Of a DNA stretch of 59,741 nt, positions 1 through 9,129 are shown one piece after another (position 1 is the first letter of the stretch; every line of letters starts with the position of its first letter). Below the pieces are notes generated by a model, which had not been told where the DNA came from, did no database searches, and saw only the letters and a program-made list of their open reading frames with translations. The stretch is from contig PCAM01000024.1 of assembly GCA_002730555.1 (NCBI GenBank), forward strand, positions 1-59,741. Reading direction: 5' to 3'. The position numbers and the translations under genes are program-made. This DNA is from Chloroflexota bacterium. Lineage in GTDB: Bacteria; Chloroflexota; Dehalococcoidia; Lucifugimonadales; Lucifugimonadaceae.

Positions 1-341
1 AGCGGTCCGAGACGAAACGCCAGGTCCGGACCTTTGTCGAGGAGTACACCCTGGAAGACGGTCGCCGGATCAATCTCCTTGCAGAGGGCCGGCTGGTGAA
101 CCTGGGCGCAGCGGAGGGCCACCCCTCAAGCGTGATGGACATGAGCTTCGCCAATCAGGCGCTTGCTGCCGAGTACATCATCGCCAACCGGGACACCCTG
201 TCGCCGGACGTGCACAACCTTCCGAAAGACCTAGACGCCGAGATCGCACGGATCAAGCTGACGTCCATCGGGATGCCGATCGACACGCTGACCGAAGAGC
301 AGACCGAGTACCTGGCGAGCTGGGAGATGGGCACCGCCTAG
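1..341 (+). CDS. ahcY: Adenosylhomocysteinase, C-terminal part (cut by window start)
   Basis: The reading frame is open from base 3 and carries the C-terminal end of S-adenosylhomocysteine hydrolase, which splits SAH into adenosine and homocysteine in the cytoplasm. Seen: the family segment [14 protein letters not shown] followed by a NQALAAEYI helix and an HNLPKDLD segment. The protein stops after [10 protein letters not shown], without the longer KPxxYRY tail of many proteobacterial and eukaryotic enzymes, which fits the shorter archaeal/Thermotoga-like form. The N-terminal part lies upstream of the window. With metK 700 bases downstream it forms a small SAM-cycle locus. Confidence 0.93.
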   Translation, partial: RSETKRQVRTFVEEYTLEDGRRINLLAEGRLVNLGAAEGHPSSVMDMSFANQALAAEYIIANRDTLSPDVHNLPKDLDAEIARIKLTSIGMPIDTLTEEQTEYLASWEMGTA

Positions 342-473
342 ACCCGGGCACACAAGGTATTCCGGTTCGCGTATTGGTCGCGGGGCGATTAGGAATCAGG
401 AGACGGTCGCGGTTCGAAATAACCCGGTCGCAGCCGTCCGCATCGCCAAAGCCGCGGGACCACGAACGATCTG

Positions 474-911
474 GTGACTAAGATGACTGGCGAGATGGCA
501 GAAGAAACGCATCGAAGCCCTACCCCGGCACCATACCCTCACTGCTATCGATGTGGGTCGGAAAACCCGACGGGACTGCATCTTGAGCTCGAGTTCGACG
601 GGCAAGAGCTGCACTCCGAATTCACGCCACTGGACCAACACGAGGGCTATCCCGGTATAGTTCACGGCGGCGTTATCTTCATCGCTCCTGTATGAGGTGA
701 TAGCCAACATCAGGCGCTACTCTGGCGATGAGGCGTTGCTGCGTCTCCACGGTGGAGTTCCGCAGACCGGTACCGGCCGGGAGAGCCGTTACTTGTGACG
801 GCGAGGGAGATTGAAGAGACGCCGGGCGGTTGGCTCCTATCGGCCGGGCTGATGGACGCTTCCGGTGTCCGGCTGGCATCGGCCATGGGCGAGACGGTTC
901 GCCGGAAATAA
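474..911 (+). pseudogene. PaaI-like hotdog thioesterase, broken by three frame changes
   Basis: The N-terminal part in one frame has the family pattern CYRCGSENPTGLHLELEF followed by YPGIVHGGV. It then runs into a stop at 693-695. The missing parts are found by changing frame three times, each time by +1: SSLLYEV from about 676, then VSTVEFRRPVPAG from about 743, then LVTAREIEETPGGW from 792 to a stop at 909-911. Read together these give a full-length hotdog thioesterase of about 145 residues (acyl-CoA thioester hydrolase family). The gene is either a decayed pseudogene or has several indel errors; the neighbouring ahcY end and metK are intact, which favours decay. The ATG at 474 or the one at 483 could be the start. 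Confidence 0.75.
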
Positions 912-950
912 ACCAGCCAGGCTCCCGAGATTCTAGTAACGTAACTTTGA

Positions 951-984
951 GGCAGCGGGGAGTGCCGGTGGCAATATCGCTGCC
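951..984 (+). promoter_or_regulatory. Structured RNA leader candidate upstream of metK
   Basis: A seven-base outer stem GGCAGCG (951-957) pairs with CGCTGCC (978-984) and encloses an inner stem TGCC (963-966) with GGCA (970-973). Right after it, a near-direct repeat CCCGGCAAAT / CCCGGTAAAT occurs. The structure lies about 58 bases before the metK start, where SAM-sensing leaders are often found. I do not recognise it as a known SAM or SAH riboswitch class, so regulation is inference only. Confidence 0.35.
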
Positions 985-1041
985 CGGCAAATCCCGGTAA
1001 ATGCCCCGAGACCATGCCCCAAGAACATAAAGGACAGATGA

Positions 1042-2223
1042 ATGGCTCCTAGCACCTACCTGGTTACATCCGAATCTGTGACGGAAGGGCACCCGGATAA
1101 GCTTTGTGATCAAGTCTCCGACGGTGTCCTGGACGCCATCTTCGCCCAGGATCCCAACGCGCGGGTCGCCTGCGAAACGTCCTGCACAACGGGCGTGATG
1201 TTCGTGTTCGGCGAGATCACGACCACCGCGTACGTGGATATCGCTGCGGTCGCACGGGACGTCATACGTGACGTCGGATACACCTCATCCGACTATGGGT
1301 TCGATGCCGAATCCGCCGGTGTGATGGTGTCGATCAAAGAGCAGTCGCCTGACATCAAGGGCGGCGTGGACACGGCACTGGAAGTGCGCGGCGAAACAGG
1401 CGCAAGTGAGGTCGGCGCCGGCGACCAGGGGATGATGATCGGATACGCGGCGCGGGAAACCCAGGAGCTCATGCCGCTGCCGATCGCGCTGGCGCATCGC
1501 ATCACCCGACAGATGGCCTCCGAGCGCAAATCGAACCACCTTCCCTACCTCCGCCCCGACGGTAAATCCCAGGTGACGGTGGAGTACAACGCCGACAACA
1601 CGCCCAAGCGCGTGCACACCGTTCTGATGAGCACGCAGCACAGTCCGGACGTTTTGCAACCGACCATCGAACAGGATCTGATCGCGCTGGCCAACGGCGT
1701 GATCCCGCCGCACCTGCTGGACAATGACACCAAGTACTTTGTTAACCCGTCCGGCCGCTTCGTACTCGGCGGACCGGCCGCAGATGCTGGTCTGACCGGA
1801 CGCAAGATAATCGTGGACACATACGGCGGAAGCGCCCGTCACGGCGGAGGCGCGTTCTCCGGCAAAGACCCGACGAAGGTGGACCGGTCCGCCGCGTACG
1901 CCGCGCGCTGGGTCGCCAAGAACCTTGTAGCTGCGGGTCTCGCGGACCGTCTGGAGGTCCAGGTGTCGTACGCTATCGGCGTAGCACACCCGATCTCGAT
2001 ATCAGTCGAGACTTATGGCACCGGCGTGGTGGACAACGCCCGTATCGTTGAACTGATCGACGAACATTTTGACCTGCGCCCGCGGGCGATCATCGATGCG
2101 CTCGGGCTGCGACGGCCGATATTCAGGCAGACGGCAGCGTACGGCCACTTCGGCCGCGACGACCTGGACCTGCCCTGGGAACGACTCGATAAAGTCGACG
2201 CACTGAAAGCGGCAATCGCCTAG
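1042..2223 (+). CDS. metK: S-adenosylmethionine synthetase
   Basis: Makes S-adenosylmethionine from methionine and ATP. At 393 residues it has the usual family length. Seen: the N-terminal TEGHPDK signature (residues 14-20) with the catalytic His, the [11 protein letters not shown]-binding signature (125-132), and the glycine-rich [19 protein letters not shown] phosphate-binding segment in the last third. The ATG at 1042 is preceded by an AAAGGA ribosome site; an out-of-frame ATG sits at 1038. It is followed directly by a strong terminator. Its product feeds the methyltransferases in this window (rsmH, trmD), and ahcY just upstream removes the by-product SAH. Confidence 0.98.
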   Translation: MAPSTYLVTSESVTEGHPDKLCDQVSDGVLDAIFAQDPNARVACETSCTTGVMFVFGEITTTAYVDIAAVARDVIRDVGYTSSDYGFDAESAGVMVSIKEQSPDIKGGVDTALEVRGETGASEVGAGDQGMMIGYAARETQELMPLPIALAHRITRQMASERKSNHLPYLRPDGKSQVTVEYNADNTPKRVHTVLMSTQHSPDVLQPTIEQDLIALANGVIPPHLLDNDTKYFVNPSGRFVLGGPAADAGLTGRKIIVDTYGGSARHGGGAFSGKDPTKVDRSAAYAARWVAKNLVAAGLADRLEVQVSYAIGVAHPISISVETYGTGVVDNARIVELIDEHFDLRPRAIIDALGLRRPIFRQTAAYGHFGRDDLDLPWERLDKVDALKAAIA

Positions 2224-2256
2224 TCGTACGCGACGGGCCGACATGGAATAACGTTA

Positions 2257-2289
2257 GGGGCGTACCTTCTCAGGAGGTACGCCCCTTTT
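2257..2289 (+). terminator. Rho-independent terminator after metK
   Basis: A perfect 11-base inverted repeat GGGGCGTACCT (2257-2267) / AGGTACGCCCC (2275-2285) with a 7-base loop is followed by TTTT. It ends the metK transcript before the phosphohexomutase. Confidence 0.9.
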
Positions 2290-2323
2290 CGTTGGGATGT
2301 TAAAGCCCGCTACAGGAGCCCCA

Positions 2324-3754
2324 ATGCCCTCAGAAATCAAGTTCGGCACCGACGGATGGCGAGCGATCATCGCGGACGGGTTTACGTTCAAGAACGTCCG
2401 AATCGCGGCGCATGGACTGGCCGGGGAGATGCTGGAATCCGGCTCGGCGAACGCCGGAGCGGTGATCGCTTGGGACACGCGTTTCGCGTCGGAGCGGTTC
2501 GCGATAGCGACGGCCGAGGTTCTCACCGGTAACGGCATCCGATGCTTGCTTGCGACAAGGCCGGCGCCGACCCCCGCCACAAGCTTCTCGGTGATCGACC
2601 ACAAGGCCGGCGCCGGAGTGATGATCACGGCTAGCCACAACGCCGGGTCGTACAACGGTTTCAAGGTGAAGTCAGGCCGGGGTGGCAGTGCGCCGCCCGA
2701 CATGGTGGCCCGGATAGAGGCGGAGATCGATCGGATCGAGTCCGGCGAGGTTTCGCTGCGGTCGCTTGCCCTCGACGAGGCGGAGACGACGGGGTTGCTG
2801 GAGCGGTTCGATCCGGTTGGGCCCTACCTCGAACAGCTTGAGCACGTGGTGGACATCGAGCCGATAAAAGGGGCCCGCCTGAAAATAGTGGTCGATTCGA
2901 TGTACGGGTCAGGCTGCGGATTATTCCCGCGGCTTCTTTCCGGGGGAAATCTGGAGCTCATAGAGATCCATGGAGAGCCCAACCCGGCGTTCCCGGGCTT
3001 TGCACAGCCGGAGCCGATAGAGGCCAATCTGGGAGCGCTGCAGGCCGCCGTGAGGGAGACCGGGGCCGATGCGGGGATCGCATTTGACGGCGATGCCGAT
3101 CGCGTTGGGCTCGTGGCCGAGAACGGCCGGTACATTTCCACCCTGGAGGGTTTCTCGCTCCTCGCGCACCATTTACTGGAGCGCCGGGCTCAGCGCGGCC
3201 CTGTTGTCTCCACGATCACCATGAGCTCGATGGTGGACAAACTTGGACGGGCTTACGACGTGGAAACACCGAGGACCGCAGTCGGTTTCAAATATGTTGG
3301 CCCAAATATGCTGGAAGCGGACGCCGTTATCGGCGGCGAGGAGAGCGGTGGATACGCTTTCCGGGGTCATGTTCCGGAGCGTGACGGGTTGCTGAGCGGC
3401 CTCGTGTTTCTTGAGGCCATGGTGCTCTCCGGGAAGCATCCCTCTGAGCTGCTGTCGGAGCTGTTCTCGGTCACAGGCCCGCACAGTTATCGCCGGATCG
3501 ACGTGAATTTCCATGAGGATCGACGGACCGAGCTTCAGCGCCTGATCGATACCGCAGAACCGGGGTCGCTCGGTGGTTTCGACATCGAGCGTTCGGACCG
3601 CATGGACGGCGTGAAGTTTTTCCTCGATAGCGGAGGCTGGGCGATAGTCCGGATGTCAGGCACGGAGCCGCTTCTGCGGATGTACGCCGAGGCGGCGGAC
3701 ACCGGATCCGTTGACCGGATTCTGGCCGATCTGACCGCAATTTTGGGCCTGTAA
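2324..3754 (+). CDS. Phosphoglucomutase/phosphomannomutase family protein
   Basis: An alpha-D-phosphohexomutase (476 residues) that moves phosphate between C1 and C6 of a hexose phosphate. Seen in order: KFGTDGWR near the N-terminus, the active-site TASHN loop with the phospho-serine (Ser104), the Mg-binding DGDADR loop (about residue 245), the sugar-binding GGEESGGYAF loop, and the phosphate-binding RMSGTEP loop in the last domain. The start at 2324 is preferred over 2297 because CAGGAG lies seven bases before it, while 2297 is only eight bases after the metK terminator. Whether it acts on glucose, mannose or glucosamine phosphate cannot be read from sequence alone. Confidence 0.95.
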   Translation: MPSEIKFGTDGWRAIIADGFTFKNVRIAAHGLAGEMLESGSANAGAVIAWDTRFASERFAIATAEVLTGNGIRCLLATRPAPTPATSFSVIDHKAGAGVMITASHNAGSYNGFKVKSGRGGSAPPDMVARIEAEIDRIESGEVSLRSLALDEAETTGLLERFDPVGPYLEQLEHVVDIEPIKGARLKIVVDSMYGSGCGLFPRLLSGGNLELIEIHGEPNPAFPGFAQPEPIEANLGALQAAVRETGADAGIAFDGDADRVGLVAENGRYISTLEGFSLLAHHLLERRAQRGPVVSTITMSSMVDKLGRAYDVETPRTAVGFKYVGPNMLEADAVIGGEESGGYAFRGHVPERDGLLSGLVFLEAMVLSGKHPSELLSELFSVTGPHSYRRIDVNFHEDRRTELQRLIDTAEPGSLGGFDIERSDRMDGVKFFLDSGGWAIVRMSGTEPLLRMYAEAADTGSVDRILADLTAILGL

Positions 3755-3784
3755 AACCGGACAGCCTCGGGCCAGAGACGCCAG

Positions 3785-3810
3785 AAGGGGCGGTATTTAT
3801 GCCACCCCTT
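3785..3810. terminator. Hairpin between convergent genes
   Basis: AAGGGGCGG (3785-3793) pairs with CCACCCCTT (3802-3810) with one mismatch around an 8-base AT-rich loop. It lies between the phosphohexomutase on the plus strand and the archaellin gene on the minus strand and could serve both. No long T-run follows on either side. Confidence 0.5.
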
Positions 3811-3855
3811 CGCTGTGCTCCCCAATCCAGATCTACTTTACTATGTGATGGCCGG

Positions 3856-4574
3856 TTACTTGAGAGTCATCACGTCCTTAAACGCGTCCGGCAACCGACG
3901 TTCAACGGCCAGTACTGCGCCACCTTCGGCGGCCACTTCCAGCGTGAATCTGTCGCTTATGGTGAGCACGGTATCCGAGCTCGTCATGCCATCGGCTCCA
4001 CTGCCATAACCGGAGCCATCCACTTGCGCAACAGAGTCATTAGAGCCGATAACCGTCTGCGTGTTCCGGTCAAGAATCCATCCGGCGATCTCAGCCTTTT
4101 CATCGTTGTCGAGCAGGTTGTCCGAGTTGCTGTTCCCGACAAAACCCACGGTCCACGGAATGTCGGAAAGGAAGTTGTTCTCGTCCGAGTAGTTGAGGGC
4201 CAACCTGTACGCGGCCCCGGCGACGACGTCCGGGTCGGTGCCGGTGTCGTCGACCGAATACGGCGGCGTAAGATCGATGGGATCGCTACTGCCGACGGCC
4301 GAGGAGACAACGAAACTGAATTTGTACGGGTCTGGGTGGAAGACACCTTCCCGAAGAACGCTACGAAGCTGCCGCGCGTGGCGAGCGAGCTTCGTACTTC
4401 AGACAACCCGGCGTAAACGGTGTCTTTGCTGCGCTCGGCCGAAAACACGCCCGTGGACAGAACGGTGAATGCGAACGCAGACGCAACCACGACGAACGCG
4501 ATCACGATGATGGCTGTCTCCAGCCCGGTGATCCCTCTATGCCGTTCAGATTGCCGCTCAAGACCGACTGTCAT
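3856..4574 (-). pseudogene. Archaellin (archaeal-type flagellin), interrupted by one frameshift
   Basis: The first frame (from the ATG at 4574) starts with a short charged leader ending RHRG, then [20 protein letters not shown] and an [15 protein letters not shown] segment. This is the class III signal peptide and hydrophobic assembly helix of archaeal flagellins, cut between Gly and Ile. The frame then drifts into nonsense. The C-terminal part continues in another frame: [48 protein letters not shown] and a C-terminal strand-rich end. Joining the frames at about 4340-4365 (one base missing) gives 239 residues, a normal archaellin size. No other archaellum genes (motor ATPase, platform protein, prepilin peptidase) lie in the window. 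Real decay and a one-base sequencing error are both possible. An upstream TTG at 4589 is a weaker start. Confidence 0.8.
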
Positions 4575-4821
4575 TAATGATCCCGTCAATGGTCACGGCT
4601 TCGGTTGAGAATCGCTGATTGGTCTGATCGCCTTCCCCGCCCGCGAACCAATATGAAGTTAATTGCTAGTTGAGGGGCATGAGATCGGGGCGCCACGCGG
4701 TCCGCTGTTTGGATAGCCCGAACATGGGGGCCCAGGGGAAACACGCGGAGAGATCACGGGGATCGGCGCTAACGCCGGATATAATTCAAAGACGTGGAGT
4801 TTTAGAATCCACAGCCTCCGT

Positions 4822-4895
4822 TCCCGGATCGTTCAGTGGTAGGACAGGGGACTTTGAATCCTCAAACCTAGGTTCGAATCCTAGTCCGGGAACCA
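4822..4895 (+). tRNA. tRNA-Gln (anticodon TTG), CCA encoded
   Basis: A full cloverleaf can be drawn: acceptor TCCCGGA (4822-4828) with TCCGGGA (4885-4891); D arm GTTC/GGAC; anticodon arm GGGGA/TCCTC around loop CTTTGAA with anticodon TTG at 4854-4856; T arm CTAGG/CCTAG around TTCGAAT; discriminator A at 4892 and a genomic CCA at 4893-4895. It decodes CAA (and possibly CAG) glutamine codons. Confidence 0.96.
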
Positions 4896-5094
4896 GATTC
4901 CTCATTATTCCGCATGCCGGCGGTGCACCTTTGCCGGCGTTGCGCTTTCCGAATCGCGCCTTCCTCCGCGGTCCGGGTGGTGCCATGGGGTTACGGTCGA
5001 CGCCGTCTGGCCGTAGCGCCCACGTTTCCCCGGGCCCAGGCCCCAGTTCCCCGGGTGAATTCGGATCCCGGGAAACTCTCAAACGCATGGCGCG

Positions 5095-5126
5095 AAAAGG
5101 CCGCAGCGTCGGTGCTGCGGCCTTTT
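5095..5126. terminator. Strong bidirectional terminator
   Basis: AAAAGGCCGCAGC (5095-5107) and GCTGCGGCCTTTT (5114-5126) form a 13-base perfect stem with a 6-base loop, A-rich on one side and T-rich on the other. It can end the minus-strand transporter ATPase transcript and any plus-strand transcript through tRNA-Gln. Confidence 0.9.
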
Positions 5127-5150
5127 CATTACGCTCTTTTCCCGTAAGGG

Positions 5151-6245
5151 CTACTCGTCGTCTCCCGCAACGGGCGTAATCACCGATTCACCGGCGTCGA
5201 AGCGCTCTCGCGCGTCACCGTACAGGTGGCAGGAAGCCCAGTGCCGGCTCTCTTCTTCCGTAAGTCCTGGCTCCCACTGTTCACACACGTCGCCGATCTT
5301 CACCGGGCATCGCGGGTTGAACGTGCAACCGTCCGGGGGGTTCACCGGGGACGGTACCTCACCCGGGAGGATGATCTCTTCACGCTGAATGTCCGGGTGG
5401 GACGGCAGAGCAGCCGAGATCAACGCCTGTGTGTACGGGTGTAGCGGGTTAGAGAAGATCGGCTCAGAATCGCCGATCTCTTTGATGCTGCCCAGGTACA
5501 TCACTGCCGTGGTATGGCACATGTACCGGACCGTCGCCAGGTTGTGGGCGATCATCAGGTAGGCGAGGTTGTGCTCTTTCTGAAGGTCCACCAGCAGGTT
5601 CAAGATCTGCGCCCGAATCGATACGTCCAGTGCCGACACCGGCTCGTCCAGGATCATCACCTCAGGGTTTAGGGCGAGCGCGCGCGCGACGCCGATGCGC
5701 TGCCTCTGCCCGCCGGAGAACTCGTGCGGGAAAAGATTTGCCTGATAAGGGTTCAGCCCAACCTCTTCAAGCACCTCATCGACCCGTGTGTTGATCTCCC
5801 TTTTGGTCATATTTGTGGCGATCTGGAGAGGTTCCGAGACGATGGCCCGAACCCGCATACGAGGGTTTAGCGAGGACCACGGGTCCTGGAATACCGCCTG
5901 TACGTTTTTGCGGTAGTCCCGTTTTGCCGCCCGGCTCATCTTGGTGAAATCTTCTCCTTTGAAGAAGATCTGACCAGCGGTCGGCTTCTCAAGTCCGAGC
6001 AGCAGTTTTGCCGTCGTGCTCTTGCCACACCCGGACTCGCCAACAAGTCCAACGGTCTCACCGGCGCGTACGACGACATCAATACCGTCTACCGCCTTGA
6101 GGAGGGGCTTGTTGCCAAATCCCAGGAAACCACCGGCCAGTTCGAAGTGCTTGGACAGGCCTCTGGTTTCAAGAATTACTTCAGCGTTTTCGTCGAGCGA
6201 GCGGAGTCCCTCTTGTTGCTGAATCTGTTCCTGGATTGTCGTCAT
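5151..6245 (-). CDS. Oligopeptide/dipeptide ABC transporter ATP-binding protein (OppF/DppF type)
   Basis: A cytoplasmic ATPase subunit for a peptide or nickel-family importer. Seen: Walker A GESGCGKST (residues 69-77), Q-loop VFQDPWSSLNPRM, signature FSGGQRQRIG, Walker B VMILDEPVSALD, and the C-terminal oligopeptide/dipeptide extension with CTFNPRCP and a later Cys pair. Its length of 364 is slightly over the usual 320-340 because of both termini. It is the second gene of a pair with the OppD-type ATPase just upstream on the same strand. No permease or substrate-binding gene is adjacent, so the rest of the transporter must be elsewhere. Confidence 0.95.
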   Translation of the reverse strand: MTTIQEQIQQQEGLRSLDENAEVILETRGLSKHFELAGGFLGFGNKPLLKAVDGIDVVVRAGETVGLVGESGCGKSTTAKLLLGLEKPTAGQIFFKGEDFTKMSRAAKRDYRKNVQAVFQDPWSSLNPRMRVRAIVSEPLQIATNMTKREINTRVDEVLEEVGLNPYQANLFPHEFSGGQRQRIGVARALALNPEVMILDEPVSALDVSIRAQILNLLVDLQKEHNLAYLMIAHNLATVRYMCHTTAVMYLGSIKEIGDSEPIFSNPLHPYTQALISAALPSHPDIQREEIILPGEVPSPVNPPDGCTFNPRCPVKIGDVCEQWEPGLTEEESRHWASCHLYGDARERFDAGESVITPVAGDDE

Positions 6246-6326
6246 CGCATCCTGTATCCGTAAAAGGGTTAGTAACGTCAGCCGTCAGGGCTCACCGAGC
6301 ACCGGCGCGCCTTTTTGAAGGTTGCG

Positions 6327-7514
6327 CTAGTCGGCTACCACTTCGGCCACTTCAGGTTCTTCTTCCGCAGCGACCACGCTGACTGACTGAGCCGCAGCCA
6401 GTTCGTCCGGATCCGCTTTGGACATGTCGTAGTCCATGATCTTCCAGCAGCTTGCCGTGTGATCTTCTCCCAGTGTGGAAACAACGGGGAAAGCCTCGCG
6501 ACAAACGTCCTGCACGAACTCGCAACGCGGGGCGAACGGGCAGCCTGGGGGCAGGTCGAAGAGGGGTGGCGGCTGGCCTTCGATCGAATACAGCCGCTGA
6601 GTTCGTTCTTCAAGTTTCGGCACAGATGCCAGCAACGCCTCGGAGTACGGGTGTGCTGGCTCGTTGAAGATCTGCCTGACATCGCCCGTCTCGACGATCC
6701 GTCCAGCGTACATCACCGCAACACGGTCACACATCTTGGCGACGATGCCGAAGTCGTGCGTGATGAAGATGATGCCGACGCCTGTCTCCGCCTGAATCTC
6801 CTTGAGGAGGCGCAGATAACCGGCCTGAATCGTCACGTCCAGCGCCGTCGTCGGCTCGTCCGCAATCAGGACGATGGGGGCGCAAGAAATACTGATGGCG
6901 CCCACAACCCGCTGGCGCATTCCGCCGGAGAGTTGGTGCGGGAAGTCTTTCATCCGGTTCTCTGCCGCCGGGATTCTCACCTGCCGGAGGGAGTGGATGA
7001 TTCTGTCTGCCAGGGTCTGGCCTTTCACACCCTGGTGAATCCGGATAGCCTCACCGACCTGGTTCTCGATATTGAACACAGGGTTGAGCGCCGTCATCGG
7101 GTCCTGAAGAATCATTCCGACCTTCGAGCCCCGGATTTTGGCCATTGCAGCGTCCGAAAGGTCAAGGACGTTTTCGCCGTCCAGGATCACCTCTCCACCA
7201 ACGATGTATCCTGGCGGAGATGGGATGAGCCTCATGATTGAGAGAGCCGTCACCGACTTGCCCGAACCCGATTCACCCACCACCCCGAGGGTCTCGCCAC
7301 GCCTCACGTGGTAGGAAACGCCGTCTACGGCCTTCACGGTTCCATAGCTTGTCTGGAAATAAGTCCTGAGGTTCTTCAGTTCAAGGATTATGTCATCTTG
7401 AACCGTACTCGGACCAAATCCATCTGTGTCCGCGGCCGAACTGTCTGAGTAGTTCTCGTTGCCCTCGCGGCCAATTTCGGGCGAGTCGACCATCCTCGGC
7501 TCCTCGTAGCTCAA
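6327..7514 (-). CDS. Oligopeptide/dipeptide ABC transporter ATP-binding protein (OppD/DppD type)
   Basis: Partner ATPase of the gene downstream. Seen: Walker A GESGSGKSV (about 80-88), Q-loop ILQDPMTALNPVF, signature LSGGMRQRV, Walker B VLIADEPTTALD, and the C-terminal peptide-transporter extension with the PPGCPFAPRC motif. It carries an acidic N-terminal extension of about 45 residues and an acidic C-terminal tail, both poorly conserved in the family. It starts the two-gene unit; an 81-base gap separates it from the OppF-type gene. Two ATPases of this kind form a heterodimer on the inner face of the membrane. Confidence 0.95.
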   Translation of the reverse strand: MSYEEPRMVDSPEIGREGNENYSDSSAADTDGFGPSTVQDDIILELKNLRTYFQTSYGTVKAVDGVSYHVRRGETLGVVGESGSGKSVTALSIMRLIPSPPGYIVGGEVILDGENVLDLSDAAMAKIRGSKVGMILQDPMTALNPVFNIENQVGEAIRIHQGVKGQTLADRIIHSLRQVRIPAAENRMKDFPHQLSGGMRQRVVGAISISCAPIVLIADEPTTALDVTIQAGYLRLLKEIQAETGVGIIFITHDFGIVAKMCDRVAVMYAGRIVETGDVRQIFNEPAHPYSEALLASVPKLEERTQRLYSIEGQPPPLFDLPPGCPFAPRCEFVQDVCREAFPVVSTLGEDHTASCWKIMDYDMSKADPDELAAAQSVSVVAAEEEPEVAEVVAD

Positions 7515-7705
7515 CCGGTGTAAGAAGTGCGGATCACCTCAACCCGGCGTTGGGCCGTCCATACCGTCCCAACTTGGCGTTGCGCGACCCTGCGAGCCGC
7601 ATTTGTAACGTCGTTTTACAGGGGTGGCCATCGTGCACCCCTCGGATTTCGGCGAAGTATATCAGTGGTCATGACCAAGCGCATAGCCGTCCGACGAAAC
7701 GTCGG

Positions 7706-8959
7706 TCAGGCTCGCCGCAATCTGCTGGCAAACATCAACGCCATAACACCAAGCGCAAACAGGCCGATTCCGTTCACGCTAAGCGCCCAACCTACGGAAT
7801 ACACCTCCGCGATGATGCCCAGTTCGAGGCTCCCAGCCCAGCCAAAACCGATCGCAAATATCCAGCCTCCCATGGCCCGGCCACGCATATCGTCCGGGAC
7901 GTTTTCCATGAGCATGGTCCACTGCAACGCGTCGAATGATGAAGCCATGGTTCCAACGACGGTGACGATCAACAGCGACAACGGGAATATCTCAGATACA
8001 CCCAGCGCTATCAGCCCGCCCCCGTAGAGAAAGATGATGCCGACGGCGAGAAGACCTTTGCGGTCATAGTCTGAGATGGCCGTGATGAGCACTGAGCCGG
8101 CCAAGCCGCCGATCGCCGCCATCGCCGTCAACGCGCCGAGTCCGACGGAGCCAACGCCGAGCACGTCTTTTGCCAGCGATGGCATGACCGACTGATAAGT
8201 GAAGCCGAGGATTTCCACGACCATGGCGAACCCCAGCAACGTGGCCACGACCGGAATTCCGAGCAGGATCTTGATCCCGCCATATGTGCTGCCAAATAAT
8301 TTCCCGATCCTGAGTGATGGGCGTTCCAGAGACAGACCTGGCTGTGCCACTACCACCCGGCTCACGGCATACCCGCCTGCAGCGAACGCCAGGGCCCCGA
8401 GGAAGAAAACCGCGCCCGGGCCAAGAGATGCGATGAGGAGTCCACCGGTCAATGCTCCGGCCGCGCCAACAGCTCGTGTAGCTACAGAAAGCATCGCCAC
8501 GCCGTTCGCAGCGTTTCGCTTCCCCACCACGTCAACAGCGAGTGCCTGCGATGAAGGCAACTCGAATGATGCGGTCACCCCCGCCAACCCTATGAGCACC
8601 ATGACCACCCAGATGAGCGTGTCCGCCTGAAACGCTAGGGCCCACAAGCCCAGCGCGACGAAAACCTTCACGCCGGCAGTAATTATCAGGACCTTACGCC
8701 GGGGATATCGATCAGCGATCGCTCCGCCAAACGGGCCGAACACCAGATTCGGGGCGCTTCTTATAGCGAAAGACACGGCCGTAAGGAAGACGGAACCGGT
8801 CTGATCCAGGACGAGCCAGCTAATGGTCAGCCGCTGCATCCAGTTACCGAAGCCAATCATCAAACCGGCGGCCCATAACCAGCGGAAAGTGCTGTTGCGG
8901 AGCGAGCGCAGCGGGCCCGTAGGCGCCGTGTTGGCCGTCGTGCTATCCGTTTCCATCAA
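7706..8959 (-). CDS. MFS transporter
   Basis: A 417-residue integral membrane protein with about twelve hydrophobic segments and the MFS loop motif AIADRYPRRKV between helices 2 and 3. A second conserved turn, MRGRAMGGWIFAIG, occurs in the second half. This pattern is typical of the enterobactin-exporter/macrolide-efflux-like MFS group, which mostly exports small molecules. The substrate cannot be told from sequence. It lies upstream of the opp ATPases on the same strand, 190 bases away, so the two are probably independent. Confidence 0.88.
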   Translation of the reverse strand: MMETDSTTANTAPTGPLRSLRNSTFRWLWAAGLMIGFGNWMQRLTISWLVLDQTGSVFLTAVSFAIRSAPNLVFGPFGGAIADRYPRRKVLIITAGVKVFVALGLWALAFQADTLIWVVMVLIGLAGVTASFELPSSQALAVDVVGKRNAANGVAMLSVATRAVGAAGALTGGLLIASLGPGAVFFLGALAFAAGGYAVSRVVVAQPGLSLERPSLRIGKLFGSTYGGIKILLGIPVVATLLGFAMVVEILGFTYQSVMPSLAKDVLGVGSVGLGALTAMAAIGGLAGSVLITAISDYDRKGLLAVGIIFLYGGGLIALGVSEIFPLSLLIVTVVGTMASSFDALQWTMLMENVPDDMRGRAMGGWIFAIGFGWAGSLELGIIAEVYSVGWALSVNGIGLFALGVMALMFASRLRRA

Positions 8960-9040
8960 ATAGTGTGTTAGCTCCGGTCCGGTCTCACAAGAGTCGTTTC
9001 TCGGCGCCAGGAACCACCGGACTCGAATCCCGTGTAAAAC

Positions 9041-9069
9041 GAAGGGCCGGTTTGTCCAACCGGCCCTTC
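9041..9069 (-). terminator. Terminator after the aminotransferase gene
   Basis: GAAGGGCCGGTT (9041-9052) / AACCGGCCCTTC (9058-9069) is a perfect 12-base stem with a 5-base loop. On the minus strand it is followed by GTTTTAC, so it ends the aminotransferase transcript before the MFS gene. Confidence 0.85.
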
Positions 9070-9129
9070 TTGTCTCGATCCAGGGGGCTCGCCGAGAACG
9101 CTCAAAGCGCTCTCAGACGAGTCCGTCGA

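Noticed and set aside
5024..5076. GTTTCCCCGGG / CCCGGGAAAC long-loop inverted repeat after tRNA-Gln
   Set aside because: The loop is over 30 bases and contains further GC runs; it may be random in such GC-rich DNA, and a better terminator follows at 5095.
8980..9040. tRNA-like T-loop sequence (ACTCGAATCCCG) near the aminotransferase terminator
   Set aside because: No matching acceptor, D or anticodon arms could be drawn on either strand.
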